From an uncultured Prevotella sp. (GTDB taxonomy: Bacteria; Bacteroidota; Bacteroidia; Bacteroidales; Bacteroidaceae): 27,751 bases of DNA. The position numbers and the translations under genes were made by a program. Shown piece after piece: positions 1 through 9,303 of the stretch (its first letter is position 1; the number at the start of each line of letters is the position of its first letter). Under the pieces are notes generated by a model that worked only from the letters and a program-made list of their open reading frames with translations, was not told the DNA's origin and searched no databases. Location: contig CALFIY010000018.1 in assembly GCA_937877595.1 (NCBI GenBank), forward strand, positions 1 to 27,751, read 5' to 3'.

Positions 1-3000
1 AGTGTGCCTGCGGCAAGTACAAGCGTATCCGCTACAAGGGTATTGTCTGCGACCGCTGCGGTGTGGAGGTTACAGAGAAGAAAGTGCGTCGCGAGCGTAC
101 CGGACATATCGAACTGGTTGTGCCTGTAGCACATATCTGGTACTTCCGTTCGCTTCCCAACAAGATCGGATATCTTCTGGGACTGCCCACCAAGAAACTC
201 GACGCTATTATCTACTACGAGCGCTACGTTGTGATACAGCCTGGAGTGATGGCCGACAAGAAAGACGGCGAGGGCAACCCACTGCTCGGCTCACAGGTGT
301 ATGACCTGCTGTCGGAAGAGGAATACAACGACATCCTTGACAACCAACTGCCGGAGAACAACGACTATCTTGACGACTCCGACCCCAACAAGTTTATCTG
401 TAAGATGGGTGCAGAGGCTGTCTATGACCTTCTGGCACGCCTCGACCTCGACACCCTGTCGTACGAACTCCGCGACAGAGCCAACAGCGACTCGTCCGTA
501 CAGCGTAAGAACGAGGCATTGAAGCGTCTGCAGGTCGTAGAGGCTTTCCGTTCCAGCGTAGAGCGCGGCATAAATCGCCCAGAGTGGATGATAATGAAGA
601 TTATCCCTGTCACACCTCCGGAACTGCGCCCATTGGTGCCACTGGATGGTGGACGCTTCGCAACCAGCGACCTCAACGATTTGTACCGCAGAGTCATCAT
701 CCGCAACAACCGTCTGAAGAGACTTATCGAAATACATGCTCCTGAGGTTATCCTGCGCAATGAGAAGCGTATGCTTCAAGAGGCCGTCGACTCGCTGTTC
801 GACAACTCGCGCAAATCGAGTGCTGTGAAGAGCGAGAGCAACCGTCCTCTGAAGTCGCTCAGCGATTCTCTGAAAGGCAAGCAAGGACGCTTCCGTCAGA
901 ACCTGCTTGGTAAGCGTGTCGACTACTCCGCACGTTCGGTTATCGTGGTCGGCCCAGAACTGAAAATGGGCGAGTGCGGCCTGCCAACGCTTATGGCAGC
1001 AGAACTATACAAGCCATTCATCATTCGCAAACTCATAGAGCGCGGTATAGTGAAGACGGTGAAATCTGCAAAGAAGATTGTAGACCGCCGCGAGCCAATC
1101 ATCTGGGATATCCTTGAGAATGTGATGAAGGGACATCCTGTGCTGTTGAACCGTGCTCCAACGCTTCACCGCCTTGGCATCCAGGCTTTCCAGCCAAAAC
1201 TGATAGAAGGTAAGGCAATCCAACTGCATCCACTGGCATGTACTGCGTTCAATGCCGACTTCGACGGTGACCAGATGGCCGTTCACCTTCCACTTTCCAA
1301 CGAGGCTATCCTGGAAGCACAGATACTGATGCTGCAGAGCCACAATATCCTCAATCCTGCCAATGGTGCTCCTATCACCGTGCCGTCGCAGGATATGGTG
1401 CTCGGACTGTATTATATTTCAAAGATACGCCCGGGCGCAAAGGGAGAAGGACTTACTTTCTACGGTCCCGAAGAGGCTATCATCGCCCACAACGAAGGCA
1501 AGTGCGACCTGCACGCTCAGGTGAAAGTCATGGTAGACGACATTCAGGACGGACAGCATGTGCGTCACATGGTAGAGACTTCTGTAGGTCGTGTCATTGT
1601 GAATGGCATCATTCCCAAGGAAGTTGGCTATGTCAACAAGATTATTTCAAAGAAGTCTCTTCGTGACATCATCGCCGACGTTATTGAACATGTCGGATTT
1701 GCAGAAGCCTGTGAATTCCTTGACGGTATCAAGAACCTTGGCTACCGCATGGCTTATGAGGCCGGCCTTTCGTTCAACCTTGACGACATCATTATCCCAG
1801 AGGCAAAGAAAGACCTTGTAGAGAAAGGTAACGAGGAGGTTCGCCAGATTACCGAGAACTACAACATGGGCTTCATTACCGACAACGAGCGCTACAACCA
1901 GGTTATCGACACATGGACACACATCAACAATGACCTTGGTAATGTGCTTATGAAGGAAATGACAGAGGCAGACCAAGGCTTCAACGCCGTGTTTATGATG
2001 CTCGACTCTGGCGCCCGCGGTTCTAAGGACCAGATACGACAACTCTCTGGTATGCGCGGACTTATGGCAAAGCCTCAGAAGGCCGGTGCCGAAGGTGCGC
2101 AGATTATTGAGAACCCAATTCTTTCTAACTTCAAGGAGGGAATGTCGGTGCTTGAGTACTTCATCTCTACTCACGGCGCACGTAAGGGTCTTGCCGATAC
2201 TGCCATGAAGACTGCCGACGCTGGTTATCTGACACGTCGCCTTGTTGACGTTTCACATGATGTTATCATCAACGAGGAGGACTGTGGCACGCTGCGCGGT
2301 CTTGTATGCACCGCTCTCAAGAATGGTGACGAGACCATCTCTACACTCTACGAGCGTATTCTCGGCCGTGTGTCAGTTCATGACATTATCCATCCGACTA
2401 CTGGCAAACTTGTTGTTGCTGCCGGTGAAGAGATAACAGAGCCTATCGCCCAGATAATAGAAGACAGTCCTATCGAGAGCGTTGAGATTCGTTCGGTGCT
2501 GACTTGTGAATCGCGTCATGGCGTGTGCATGAAGTGCTACGGACGTAACCTTGCCACTCGCCGCATGGTTCAGAAGGGTGAGGCAGTCGGTGTGATTGCT
2601 GCGCAGGCCATTGGTGAGCCGGGTACGCAGTTGACGCTTCGTACTTTCCACGCCGGTGGTGTCGCTGCAAACGCTGCAGCAAACGCCTCTATCGTTACAA
2701 AGAACGATTCGAAGATAGAACTCGAAGAGGTTCGCACTGTTCCGTTTGATGAAGACGGTCGCCAGTGTGAGATGGTGGTTAGCCGTCTCGGTGAGGTGCG
2801 CTTCGTCGATGCCGGAACAAAGATTGTGCTGTCGACAGTGAACATTCCATATGGTTCTTCTCTCTATTTCAAGAGCGGAGACACCGTCAAGAAGGGTGAC
2901 AAGATAGCCCAGTGGGATCCATTCAATGCTGTCATCGTTACGGAATATGCAGGTACACTGAAGTTCCATGATGTCATTGAGGGTGTGACGTTCCGCGCTG

Positions 3001-4133
3001 AAACCGATGAAACGACAGGCTTGACAGAGAAGATTGTAACAGAATCCAAGGATAAGTCGAAAGTGCCTACCTGCGACATCATCGATGCCGATGGCGGTGT
3101 GATTGGAACGTACAACTTCCCTGTGGGTGGCCACGTCGTTGTGGAAGACGGCCAGACTGTAAAGACTGGTGAGACTCTTGTCAAGATACCACGTGCTGCA
3201 GCCAAGGGTGGTGATATCACTGGTGGTCTGCCTCGTGTGACCGAACTCTTCGAGGCCCGCAATCCATCTAACCCTGCCATCGTCAGCGAGATAGACGGCG
3301 AGGTGACTATGGGTAAGGTGAAGCGCGGTAACCGCGAAATCATTGTTACGTCGAAGACAGGCGAGCAGCGTAAATATCTTGTCTCGCTCTCTAAGCAGAT
3401 CCTTGTACAGGAGCATGACGCCGTGCGCGCAGGTACTCCTCTCTCTGACGGCGTTATTACTCCTGCCGACATCCTTGCCATCAAGGGCCCGACGGCTGTT
3501 CAGGAGTATATCGTCAACGAGGTTCAGGATGTGTACCGCCTGCAGGGTGTGAAGATCAACGACAAGCACTTTGAAATCATTGTTCGTCAGATGATGCGCA
3601 AAGTTCAGATCAACGATCCGGGCGATACCGTATTCCTGGAGCAGGAGATTGTCGACAAACTTGACTTTGCCGAAGAGAACGACCGCATCTGGGGTAAGAA
3701 AGTCGTTACCGATGCTGGCGATTCTGAGACGATGCAGAAGGGACAGATTGTTACAGCCCGTCGTCTGCGCGACGAGAATTCGTCACTGAAGCGCCGCGAC
3801 CTGCGCACTGTGCAGGTGCGCGATGCAGTGCCCGCTACGTCAACCCAGATACTGCAAGGCATCACGCGTGCCGCTCTGCAAACCAAGTCGTTCATGTCGG
3901 CGGCTTCGTTCCAGGAGACAACCAAGGTGCTTAATGAGGCTGCCATCCGCGGCAAGCAGGATTTGCTTGAGGGAATGAAGGAGAACGTGATTTCCGGTCA
4001 TCTCATTCCTGCTGGTACCGGCCTTCGTGAGTTCGACAAGATTATTGTCGGCTCCAAGGAAGAGTACGAGCGCATGCAGGCTAACAAGAAGAACGTCCTC
4101 GATTTTGCTGAGGAGGCTGTTGCTGAGGAGTAG
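1..4133 (+). CDS. rpoC: DNA-directed RNA polymerase subunit beta' (5' end missing)
   Basis: Beta' subunit of RNA polymerase, which carries the catalytic magnesium site. The reading frame is open from base 3, and its first residues are CACGKYKR, then CDRCGVEVTE. This is the N-terminal zinc site (Cys70/72/85/88 in E. coli), so about 70 residues lie upstream of the window; ATG 63 is internal. The catalytic loop NADFDGDQMAVH is encoded near 1249-1284. The second zinc site is formed by Cys in EDCGTLRG (about 2278) and CESRHGVCMKCYG (about 2505-2543). It is followed by the trigger-loop region GEPGTQLTLRTFHAGG. The tail ends in acidic EEAVAEE before TAG. In this phylum rpoB normally precedes it, but that gene is outside the window. 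No disruption is seen. Identification is certain. Confidence 0.99.
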   Translation, partial: CACGKYKRIRYKGIVCDRCGVEVTEKKVRRERTGHIELVVPVAHIWYFRSLPNKIGYLLGLPTKKLDAIIYYERYVVIQPGVMADKKDGEGNPLLGSQVYDLLSEEEYNDILDNQLPENNDYLDDSDPNKFICKMGAEAVYDLLARLDLDTLSYELRDRANSDSSVQRKNEALKRLQVVEAFRSSVERGINRPEWMIMKIIPVTPPELRPLVPLDGGRFATSDLNDLYRRVIIRNNRLKRLIEIHAPEVILRNEKRMLQEAVDSLFDNSRKSSAVKSESNRPLKSLSDSLKGKQGRFRQNLLGKRVDYSARSVIVVGPELKMGECGLPTLMAAELYKPFIIRKLIERGIVKTVKSAKKIVDRREPIIWDILENVMKGHPVLLNRAPTLHRLGIQAFQPKLIEGKAIQLHPLACTAFNADFDGDQMAVHLPLSNEAILEAQILMLQSHNILNPANGAPITVPSQDMVLGLYYISKIRPGAKGEGLTFYGPEEAIIAHNEGKCDLHAQVKVMVDDIQDGQHVRHMVETSVGRVIVNGIIPKEVGYVNKIISKKSLRDIIADVIEHVGFAEACEFLDGIKNLGYRMAYEAGLSFNLDDIIIPEAKKDLVEKGNEEVRQITENYNMGFITDNERYNQVIDTWTHINNDLGNVLMKEMTEADQGFNAVFMMLDSGARGSKDQIRQLSGMRGLMAKPQKAGAEGAQIIENPILSNFKEGMSVLEYFISTHGARKGLADTAMKTADAGYLTRRLVDVSHDVIINEEDCGTLRGLVCTALKNGDETISTLYERILGRVSVHDIIHPTTGKLVVAAGEEITEPIAQIIEDSPIESVEIRSVLTCESRHGVCMKCYGRNLATRRMVQKGEAVGVIAAQAIGEPGTQLTLRTFHAGGVAANAAANASIVTKNDSKIELEEVRTVPFDEDGRQCEMVVSRLGEVRFVDAGTKIVLSTVNIPYGSSLYFKSGDTVKKGDKIAQWDPFNAVIVTEYAGTLKFHDVIEGVTFRAETDETTGLTEKIVTESKDKSKVPTCDIIDADGGVIGTYNFPVGGHVVVEDGQTVKTGETLVKIPRAAAKGGDITGGLPRVTELFEARNPSNPAIVSEIDGEVTMGKVKRGNREIIVTSKTGEQRKYLVSLSKQILVQEHDAVRAGTPLSDGVITPADILAIKGPTAVQEYIVNEVQDVYRLQGVKINDKHFEIIVRQMMRKVQINDPGDTVFLEQEIVDKLDFAEENDRIWGKKVVTDAGDSETMQKGQIVTARRLRDENSSLKRRDLRTVQVRDAVPATSTQILQGITRAALQTKSFMSAASFQETTKVLNEAAIRGKQDLLEGMKENVISGHLIPAGTGLREFDKIIVGSKEEYERMQANKKNVLDFAEEAVAEE

Positions 4134-4163
4134 ACACTCCCCTGCAACAGCATAACAAAGAAA

Positions 4164-4206
4164 AGTGGAGCGTTTCCGATGCCGGAGGTGCTCCACTCTT
4201 TTTTTT
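4164..4206 (+). terminator. Intrinsic terminator after rpoC, possibly bidirectional
   Basis: A perfect 8-bp stem, AGTGGAGC (4164-4171) paired with GCTCCACT (4190-4197), is followed by C and eight T. It lies 30 bases after the rpoC stop. On the minus strand the same hairpin follows the proA stop (4218) and is trailed by a weaker U-rich stretch (TTTTCTTTG), so it may serve both convergent transcripts. Confidence 0.85.
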
Positions 4207-4217
4207 ACATTAAACGG

Positions 4218-5465
4218 TTATTTCCTTATCTGGCCATTGCCCTGGATAATCCATTTGTAGGTTGTTATCTCTTCCAGTGCCATTGGTCCGCGCGGTCCGA
4301 GTTTCTGCGTAGAGATGCCTATCTCTGCTCCAAGGCCAAACTGCGCACCGTCAGTGAACGATGTCGGTGCGTTCCAGTACACACAGGCTGCGTCTACGCT
4401 TTGCAGGAAACGCTCTGCTGTCTCCTGATTTTCCGTAACAATGGATTCGCTGTGCCCAGAGCCGTATTCGTCGATATGTTGCATTGCTTCCTGCAGCGAG
4501 GAAACGGTACGTATTGACATCTTATAGTCCATAAATTCCGTGCCATACGATTCTATTGTTGCTGGCTTCAGCAGTATCTCCGGATAGTTGCCTTTCAGCA
4601 GTTGGTATGCAGGCCCGTCGGCATATAGCGTCACTTTATGGTCGAGCAGTGGGGCTACCAACTGTGGTAAATCGCCCAGTCGGTTTTCGTGTATGATAAG
4701 ACAGTCGAGCGCATTGCACACTGAGGGACGGCGTGTCTTAGCATTGCATACGATGTTGCGTCCTTTCTCAATGTCGCCGTCTTTGTCGAAGAATGTGTTG
4801 ACAACTCCTGCTCCCGTTTCTATCACTGGGATGCGTGCCGTGTCGCGCACGAAGTCTATCAGTCGGCGTCCGCCTCGTGGAATACACAGGTCTACATATC
4901 CTACGGCGTTCAGCAGTTCGGCCGTAGCCTCGTGCGTTGCCGGCAGCAGTGTCACCACGTCAGGGTTGATGTCATATCTCTGCAGCACTTCGTGTATCAG
5001 TTCCACCGAAGCCTGGTTGGAGAGGTCGGCATCGCTGCCCCCTTTCAGTATGCATGCATTTCCGCTCTTGAAACAGAGTGCAAAGACATCGAACGTGACG
5101 TTTGGCCGAGCCTCGTATATCATGCCAATCACGCCGAAGGGCACACTGATGCGGTGCAGACGCAGTCCGTTGGGCCGAGTTTTCTCCTTGCTGACATGTC
5201 CGAGTGGAGAGGGGAGGGCAGCCACGTTGCGCATGTCGGCAGCAATGGCATCCAGACGCTGGCTTGTGAGTTGCAGTCGGTCGTAAAGCGGACTCTTGGC
5301 ATCCATCTTCGCCAGGTCTTTGTCATTGGCAGCGAGGATGCGCTCCTTAAAGTCGATAATGGCGTCGGCCACGGCATTGAGAATGTCGTTGCGCTGCTGG
5401 TCGGAAAGCAGAGGCAGCGTCTTGCTGGCTTCCTTCACTCTGCTGAATGTCTCTGTCAGTTGCAT
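4218..5465 (-). CDS. proA: Gamma-glutamyl phosphate reductase (glutamate-5-semialdehyde dehydrogenase)
   Basis: Second step of proline synthesis: NADPH-dependent reduction of gamma-glutamyl phosphate to glutamate-5-semialdehyde in the cytoplasm. The 415-residue length is normal for ProA. Visible signatures are PFGVIGMIYEARPNVT (109-124), the glycine-rich LKGGSDA (140-146), the PRGGRRLI loop (196-203) and the nucleophile Cys250 in RPSVCNALDCL. The ATG lies inside the end of proB (10-base overlap, 5456-5465), which indicates coupled translation with the kinase that makes its unstable substrate. It is the last gene of the long minus-strand run and faces rpoC across a shared terminator. Confidence 0.97.
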   Translation of the reverse strand: MQLTETFSRVKEASKTLPLLSDQQRNDILNAVADAIIDFKERILAANDKDLAKMDAKSPLYDRLQLTSQRLDAIAADMRNVAALPSPLGHVSKEKTRPNGLRLHRISVPFGVIGMIYEARPNVTFDVFALCFKSGNACILKGGSDADLSNQASVELIHEVLQRYDINPDVVTLLPATHEATAELLNAVGYVDLCIPRGGRRLIDFVRDTARIPVIETGAGVVNTFFDKDGDIEKGRNIVCNAKTRRPSVCNALDCLIIHENRLGDLPQLVAPLLDHKVTLYADGPAYQLLKGNYPEILLKPATIESYGTEFMDYKMSIRTVSSLQEAMQHIDEYGSGHSESIVTENQETAERFLQSVDAACVYWNAPTSFTDGAQFGLGAEIGISTQKLGPRGPMALEEITTYKWIIQGNGQIRK

Positions 5466-6232
5466 TTTGGTAGGAATTCTGTGTGTGGTATGTCTTGTCT
5501 GTTGTGTATCAGGTCAACGAGAATGTTTTCTCTCTCACCATTGGCTATGATGACGCGTATGCCTTCCCCTTGCATTTTCTGTGCCGTGGTATATTTGGAG
5601 TGCATGCCTCCTCTTCCGAAAGCACTCTTCTCCTCTTTTATATATTGTGAGAGGTCGGTGCCAGGCTCCACGCGTTTTATCAGTTTCGACGTAGGAACAT
5701 CGGGATGGCCGTCGTAGACACCGTCAATGTTGGAGAGCAGCACCAGCACGTCTGCTTTCATCATCATGGCTATTAGTCCTGACAATTCGTCGTTATCGGT
5801 GAACATCAGTTCGGTAATCGACACGGTGTCGTTCTCGTTGACTATTGGCAGAACGTTGTTTCCCAGCATCACCGTCATGCAGGCCTGCTGATTGCGATAC
5901 TGTTCGCCGGCGTTAAAGTTCTCTTTCATGGTAAGCACTTGCCCGACGTGAATTCCGTATTCGCGGAAAAGGTCATAGTAGAGGCCTATCAGTTTTCCTT
6001 GTCCGACAGCAGAGAAAAGTTGCCGCTGTTCTACGGAGTCAAGGTCGTGGTCTACCTTCAGTTCGCCGCGCCCTGAGGCCATGGCTCCTGAGGAAACAAG
6101 TATTATTTCGTATCCTTCTTTCCTCAGCAATGCTATTTGGTCTACGAGTGCTGACATTCTGGTGACGTCCAGTTTGCCATCGCTGCGTGTCAGCACGTTG
6201 GAGCCCACTTTCACTACTATGCGCTGTGTCAT
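5456..6232 (-). CDS. proB: Glutamate 5-kinase, short form without PUA domain
   Basis: First committed step of proline synthesis: ATP-dependent phosphorylation of glutamate. The 258 residues form one amino-acid-kinase domain: KVGSNVLTRSDG at the N-terminus, the phosphate loop ILVSSGAMASGR (44-55), substrate-binding IVNENDTVS, TDNDELSGLIA and KSAFGRGGMHSK near the C-terminus. E. coli ProB is 367 residues with a C-terminal PUA domain; here the protein stops right after the kinase fold (ANGERENILVDLI, then about 18 residues). The kinase domain also binds the feedback inhibitor proline, so regulation may be retained. It overlaps proA by 10 bases and begins 9 bases after the acyl-CoA synthetase stop. 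Confidence 0.95.
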   Translation of the reverse strand: MTQRIVVKVGSNVLTRSDGKLDVTRMSALVDQIALLRKEGYEIILVSSGAMASGRGELKVDHDLDSVEQRQLFSAVGQGKLIGLYYDLFREYGIHVGQVLTMKENFNAGEQYRNQQACMTVMLGNNVLPIVNENDTVSITELMFTDNDELSGLIAMMMKADVLVLLSNIDGVYDGHPDVPTSKLIKRVEPGTDLSQYIKEEKSAFGRGGMHSKYTTAQKMQGEGIRVIIANGERENILVDLIHNRQDIPHTEFLPKCN

Positions 6233-6241
6233 GTTCTGTGT

Positions 6242-7897
6242 TTATTTAGTGTCCTTCTGTCTTATCTCCACACGGCGTATCTTGCCGCTTATGGTCTTTG
6301 GCAGTTCGTCGACAAATTCCACGATGCGCGGATACTTGTATGGCGCAGTCTCATGCTTTACGTGCTGCTGCAGTTCCTTGACGAGGTCGTCGCCGGCCTT
6401 GTCTTTCCATTCCTTGCCGAGCACTATAGTTGCCTTGACCACCATGCCTCTTATATCATCGGGCACGCCGGTTATGGCACATTCCACTACGGCAGGGTGA
6501 GTCATCAGCGCACTCTCCACCTCGAACGGACCGATGCGATATCCTGACGATTTAATCACGTCGTCTATGCGTCCTTCAAACCAGTAGTAGCCATCTTCGT
6601 CGCGCCATGCCATATCTCCCGTGTGGTATATGCCATCGTGCCATGCTTCGTGGGTAAGTTCCGGATCGCGATAGTATTCTTTGAAGAGACCGATGGGCTT
6701 GCGTTCTCCCACTTTGATTACAATCTCTCCCTTTTCACCATCTTCGCATGGTGTTCCGTCAGATTTCAGCAGACCGATATCATATTGCGCGTTGGGCATT
6801 CCCATGCTGCCTGGCTTTGGTGTCATCCACGGCATGGTGCCCAGCGTCATTGTTGTCTCCGTCTGTCCAAAGCCTTCCATGAGATGTATGCCTGTTTGTT
6901 CAAAGAACTTGTCGTAGACAGCAGGATTAAGTGCTTCGCCTGCCGTGCAGCAATACTGCAGTGCCGAAAGGTCATAGCGTGAAAGGTCTTCGCGTATCAT
7001 AAAGCGATAAATCGTCGGTGGTGCGCAGAAAGATGTTACGTGATATTTCTCCATCTGTCGCAGCATGGTGTCGGCGGAGAACTTCTCGTGGTCGAAGACG
7101 AAAACCGTTGCACCGGCAAACCATTGTCCGTAGAATTTTCCCCAGACAGCCTTTCCCCATCCAGTGTCTGCCACAGTCAGGTGCAGTGAGTCTTTGTGAA
7201 GGTTGTGCCAGAACACACCCGTGGTGAGATGGCCCATGGCATAGAGGAAGTCGTGAGCCACCATCTTTGGCTCGCCACTCGTACCGCTGGTGAAGTACAT
7301 CAGCATCGTATCGTCATTGTCATTGGCCACCTCTGGCTTCTTGAATTCTGGTGCGTCGGCAATCTCTTTCAGATAGTCGTGAAATCCCTCGGGCACGTTG
7401 TCGCCGATTGCCACCAGCGTGTCTACCATGGGGCTTTCAGGCATGGCAGCAATAATCTGCTGCGTCACGTATTCGTCGTCAACACAGATGATGGCTTTCA
7501 CCGAAGCGCGTGTGTTGCGGTATACTATGTCGTGCTTTGTCAGCATGTGTGTGGCGGGTATTACCACTGCAGCAAGTTTATGCAGCGCCAGCATCACGAC
7601 CCACCATTCGTAGCGCCGTTTCAGTATCAGCATTACAGGATCGCCTTTCGCTATTCCCAGCGACTGGAGATATGCTGCGCACTGGTCTGTCTGTTCTTTC
7701 AGTTGGCCGAAGGTGGTGCGTATTTCCATACCCTGGTCGTTAGTCCACAGCAGAGCCAACCGCTGAGGCTCCTCCTTTGCCCATTCGTCCATCACGTCGT
7801 AGGCGAAGTTGAAGTTGTCAGGGATGATAAATTCCAGATTCTTATTGTAGTCTTCTACAGACGTGAATGTCGTCTGTTTCAAAAATCTTTCTATCAT
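6242..7897 (-). CDS. AMP-forming acyl-CoA synthetase, ACSM-like
   Basis: Adenylate-forming ligase that should activate a carboxylic acid with ATP and transfer it to CoA. In order: N-terminal ANL domain with phosphate loop YFTSGTSGEPKM (201-212), DTGWGKAVWGKFY (244-256), the A5 motif EGFGQTETTM (341-350), hinge/ATP motif YHTGDMAWRDEDGYYW (424-439) and RIDDVIKSSGYRIGPFEVE (443-461), and the C-terminal catalytic lysine K539 in KTISGKIRR. All core residues are present, so it should be active. DTGW and the overall pattern resemble medium-chain acyl-CoA synthetases (ACSM) rather than acetyl-CoA synthetase, but the substrate cannot be read from sequence. It starts 7 bases after an XRE-cupin regulator and ends 9 bases before proB. 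Confidence 0.88.
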   Translation of the reverse strand: MIERFLKQTTFTSVEDYNKNLEFIIPDNFNFAYDVMDEWAKEEPQRLALLWTNDQGMEIRTTFGQLKEQTDQCAAYLQSLGIAKGDPVMLILKRRYEWWVVMLALHKLAAVVIPATHMLTKHDIVYRNTRASVKAIICVDDEYVTQQIIAAMPESPMVDTLVAIGDNVPEGFHDYLKEIADAPEFKKPEVANDNDDTMLMYFTSGTSGEPKMVAHDFLYAMGHLTTGVFWHNLHKDSLHLTVADTGWGKAVWGKFYGQWFAGATVFVFDHEKFSADTMLRQMEKYHVTSFCAPPTIYRFMIREDLSRYDLSALQYCCTAGEALNPAVYDKFFEQTGIHLMEGFGQTETTMTLGTMPWMTPKPGSMGMPNAQYDIGLLKSDGTPCEDGEKGEIVIKVGERKPIGLFKEYYRDPELTHEAWHDGIYHTGDMAWRDEDGYYWFEGRIDDVIKSSGYRIGPFEVESALMTHPAVVECAITGVPDDIRGMVVKATIVLGKEWKDKAGDDLVKELQQHVKHETAPYKYPRIVEFVDELPKTISGKIRRVEIRQKDTK

Positions 7898-7904
7898 ATC
7901 AATC

Positions 7905-8462
7905 TTATTCTACAGTAAATGCTAAGAATTTTACCGCCTTATCGCCAATGGCCAGCATGCCATGAGGCTTTGTAGAGTCGAAGTATATGCTGTCGCCTTC
8001 GTTGAGAGTGATAGTCTTGCCTGCAATATACAGTTCCATGGAACCTTCAATCACGAGGTTGAATTCCTGTCCGGCATGAGAGTTCTTATATATGGTGCGT
8101 GCGCCGGGCTTTGGCTCTACAGTCACAATAAAGACGTCGGCCTTGTGACCGACAAAGCCGCTGACCAGGCTCTGGTACTTGTACGCTTTTGTACGTTCCA
8201 CCGACATTCCCTGTCCCTTTCGCGTTACAAAGTACGACTTCATGTGCGGTGCTTCAGCAAACATCAGTTCCTCGGCGCTGACGCCGTACTTATGGGCTAT
8301 CTTCATCAGGTTGGAGATAGTGATGTCCACCTCTCCCTGTTCTATCTTCTCATATTTCTCCGTTGCAATGCCGATGGTTTGCGCCATCTCGTCAATGCTG
8401 ATGTCAAGCACGTCGCGCAGTCCGCGCAGCCGCTCGCCAATCTGTTTCAGTTGTTCGTCCAT
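7905..8462 (-). CDS. XRE-family regulator with C-terminal cupin domain
   Basis: Two-domain transcription factor of 185 residues. The N-terminal helix-turn-helix covers about 6-62 (GERLRGLRDVLDISIDEMAQ, TEKYEKIEQGEVDITISNL). The C-terminal cupin_2 barrel covers about 115-183 and includes SHAGQEFNLVIEGSMEL and DSIYFDSTKPHGM; His129, Glu133 and His167 are in positions that commonly bind a metal. In this architecture the cupin usually senses a small ligand and the HTH controls adjacent genes. The neighbour 7 bases downstream is an acyl-CoA synthetase, so an acid or acyl-CoA is the likely signal (inference). It starts 38 bases after proC, the widest gap nearby, but no TTTG/TAnnTTTG promoter is visible there. 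Confidence 0.88.
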   Translation of the reverse strand: MDEQLKQIGERLRGLRDVLDISIDEMAQTIGIATEKYEKIEQGEVDITISNLMKIAHKYGVSAEELMFAEAPHMKSYFVTRKGQGMSVERTKAYKYQSLVSGFVGHKADVFIVTVEPKPGARTIYKNSHAGQEFNLVIEGSMELYIAGKTITLNEGDSIYFDSTKPHGMLAIGDKAVKFLAFTVE

Positions 8463-8500
8463 GTTTTTAGGTAAAAAGTGTTTTTAGGGAAAAGGTCGTT

Positions 8501-9292
8501 TTACTTTGCGCCTGCTTTCAGTCCGCGTATTACGCTGCTCGTAAATCCGGCGTGCTCCATCTCGTTCAGTCCGCGTATGGTTACTCCACCTGGCGTCGTC
8601 ACCAGGTCGATGGCCTGTTCGGGATGCAACCCTGTGGCTTGCAGCAGTTCTACTGCTCCTCTCACGGTCTGCATCACAATCTGCTTGGCATCGTCGGCCT
8701 TGAAGCCCAGTTCTACACCGCCTTCAGAGGCAGCCCTGATGTATCGCATGGCGTATGCTATGCCGCATGAGGCCAGTGTGGTGCCTGCTGGGAGCAGCCG
8801 CTCTTCAGTGATAATGGTAGAACCGATGCTGTCGAAGAGTTGCTTGGCTTGCGCTGTCTTGGTCTTATTGGCTGTCACCGGAACGAGGAATGTCATCGAC
8901 TGACATTCGGCTGCTGCGATGTTGGGTATTGCGAGCAGTGTGGGTATTATCTCCTCATTTTTTTCGCGCTTCAGCCATTCGCGCAGTTGTGCGCCAGTGA
9001 TGCCTGCTGCCACCACGATGAGTGTCTGCCTGTCGTAATCGAGCGACGCCTTGATGCCTTTCAGCACCTGCTCCACCAGCCACGGCTTTACTACCACAAC
9101 AATGGTGTCGCCACCCAGTGTTGCCATCTGGTTTTCAGTTGTTATAGTGGCTCCGCTCTCGGCAAATCGCTCCAGTGCCACACGCGACGGGTCGCTTATG
9201 CAGATGTCCTCGTTGCTTATGAAGTCGCCTTTCAGCAGTCCCTCTACTATGGCGCCACCCATGGCACCTGCTCCTATCACCGATATCTTCAT
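8501..9292 (-). CDS. proC: Pyrroline-5-carboxylate reductase
   Basis: Last step of proline synthesis: NAD(P)H reduction of 1-pyrroline-5-carboxylate to proline. The 263-residue protein begins MKISVIGAGAMGGAI, a Rossmann dinucleotide-binding loop at its very start, as is usual for ProC. The C-terminal signature LVTTPGGVTIRGLNEME is the family motif (usually TSPGGTT). The frame stays open upstream to 9628, but that extension overlaps argD and is not Rossmann-like, so ATG 9292 is chosen. It lies 11 bases after argD and with proB and proA completes the glutamate-to-proline route within one gene run. Confidence 0.96.
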   Translation of the reverse strand: MKISVIGAGAMGGAIVEGLLKGDFISNEDICISDPSRVALERFAESGATITTENQMATLGGDTIVVVVKPWLVEQVLKGIKASLDYDRQTLIVVAAGITGAQLREWLKREKNEEIIPTLLAIPNIAAAECQSMTFLVPVTANKTKTAQAKQLFDSIGSTIITEERLLPAGTTLASCGIAYAMRYIRAASEGGVELGFKADDAKQIVMQTVRGAVELLQATGLHPEQAIDLVTTPGGVTIRGLNEMEHAGFTSSVIRGLKAGAK

Positions 9293-9303
9293 GCTGTTTT
9301 TCT

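Noticed and set aside
2373..3569. 398-codon open frame on the minus strand within rpoC
   Set aside because: It is antisense to the intact catalytic gene, with no recognisable domain; a shadow of rpoC codon bias.
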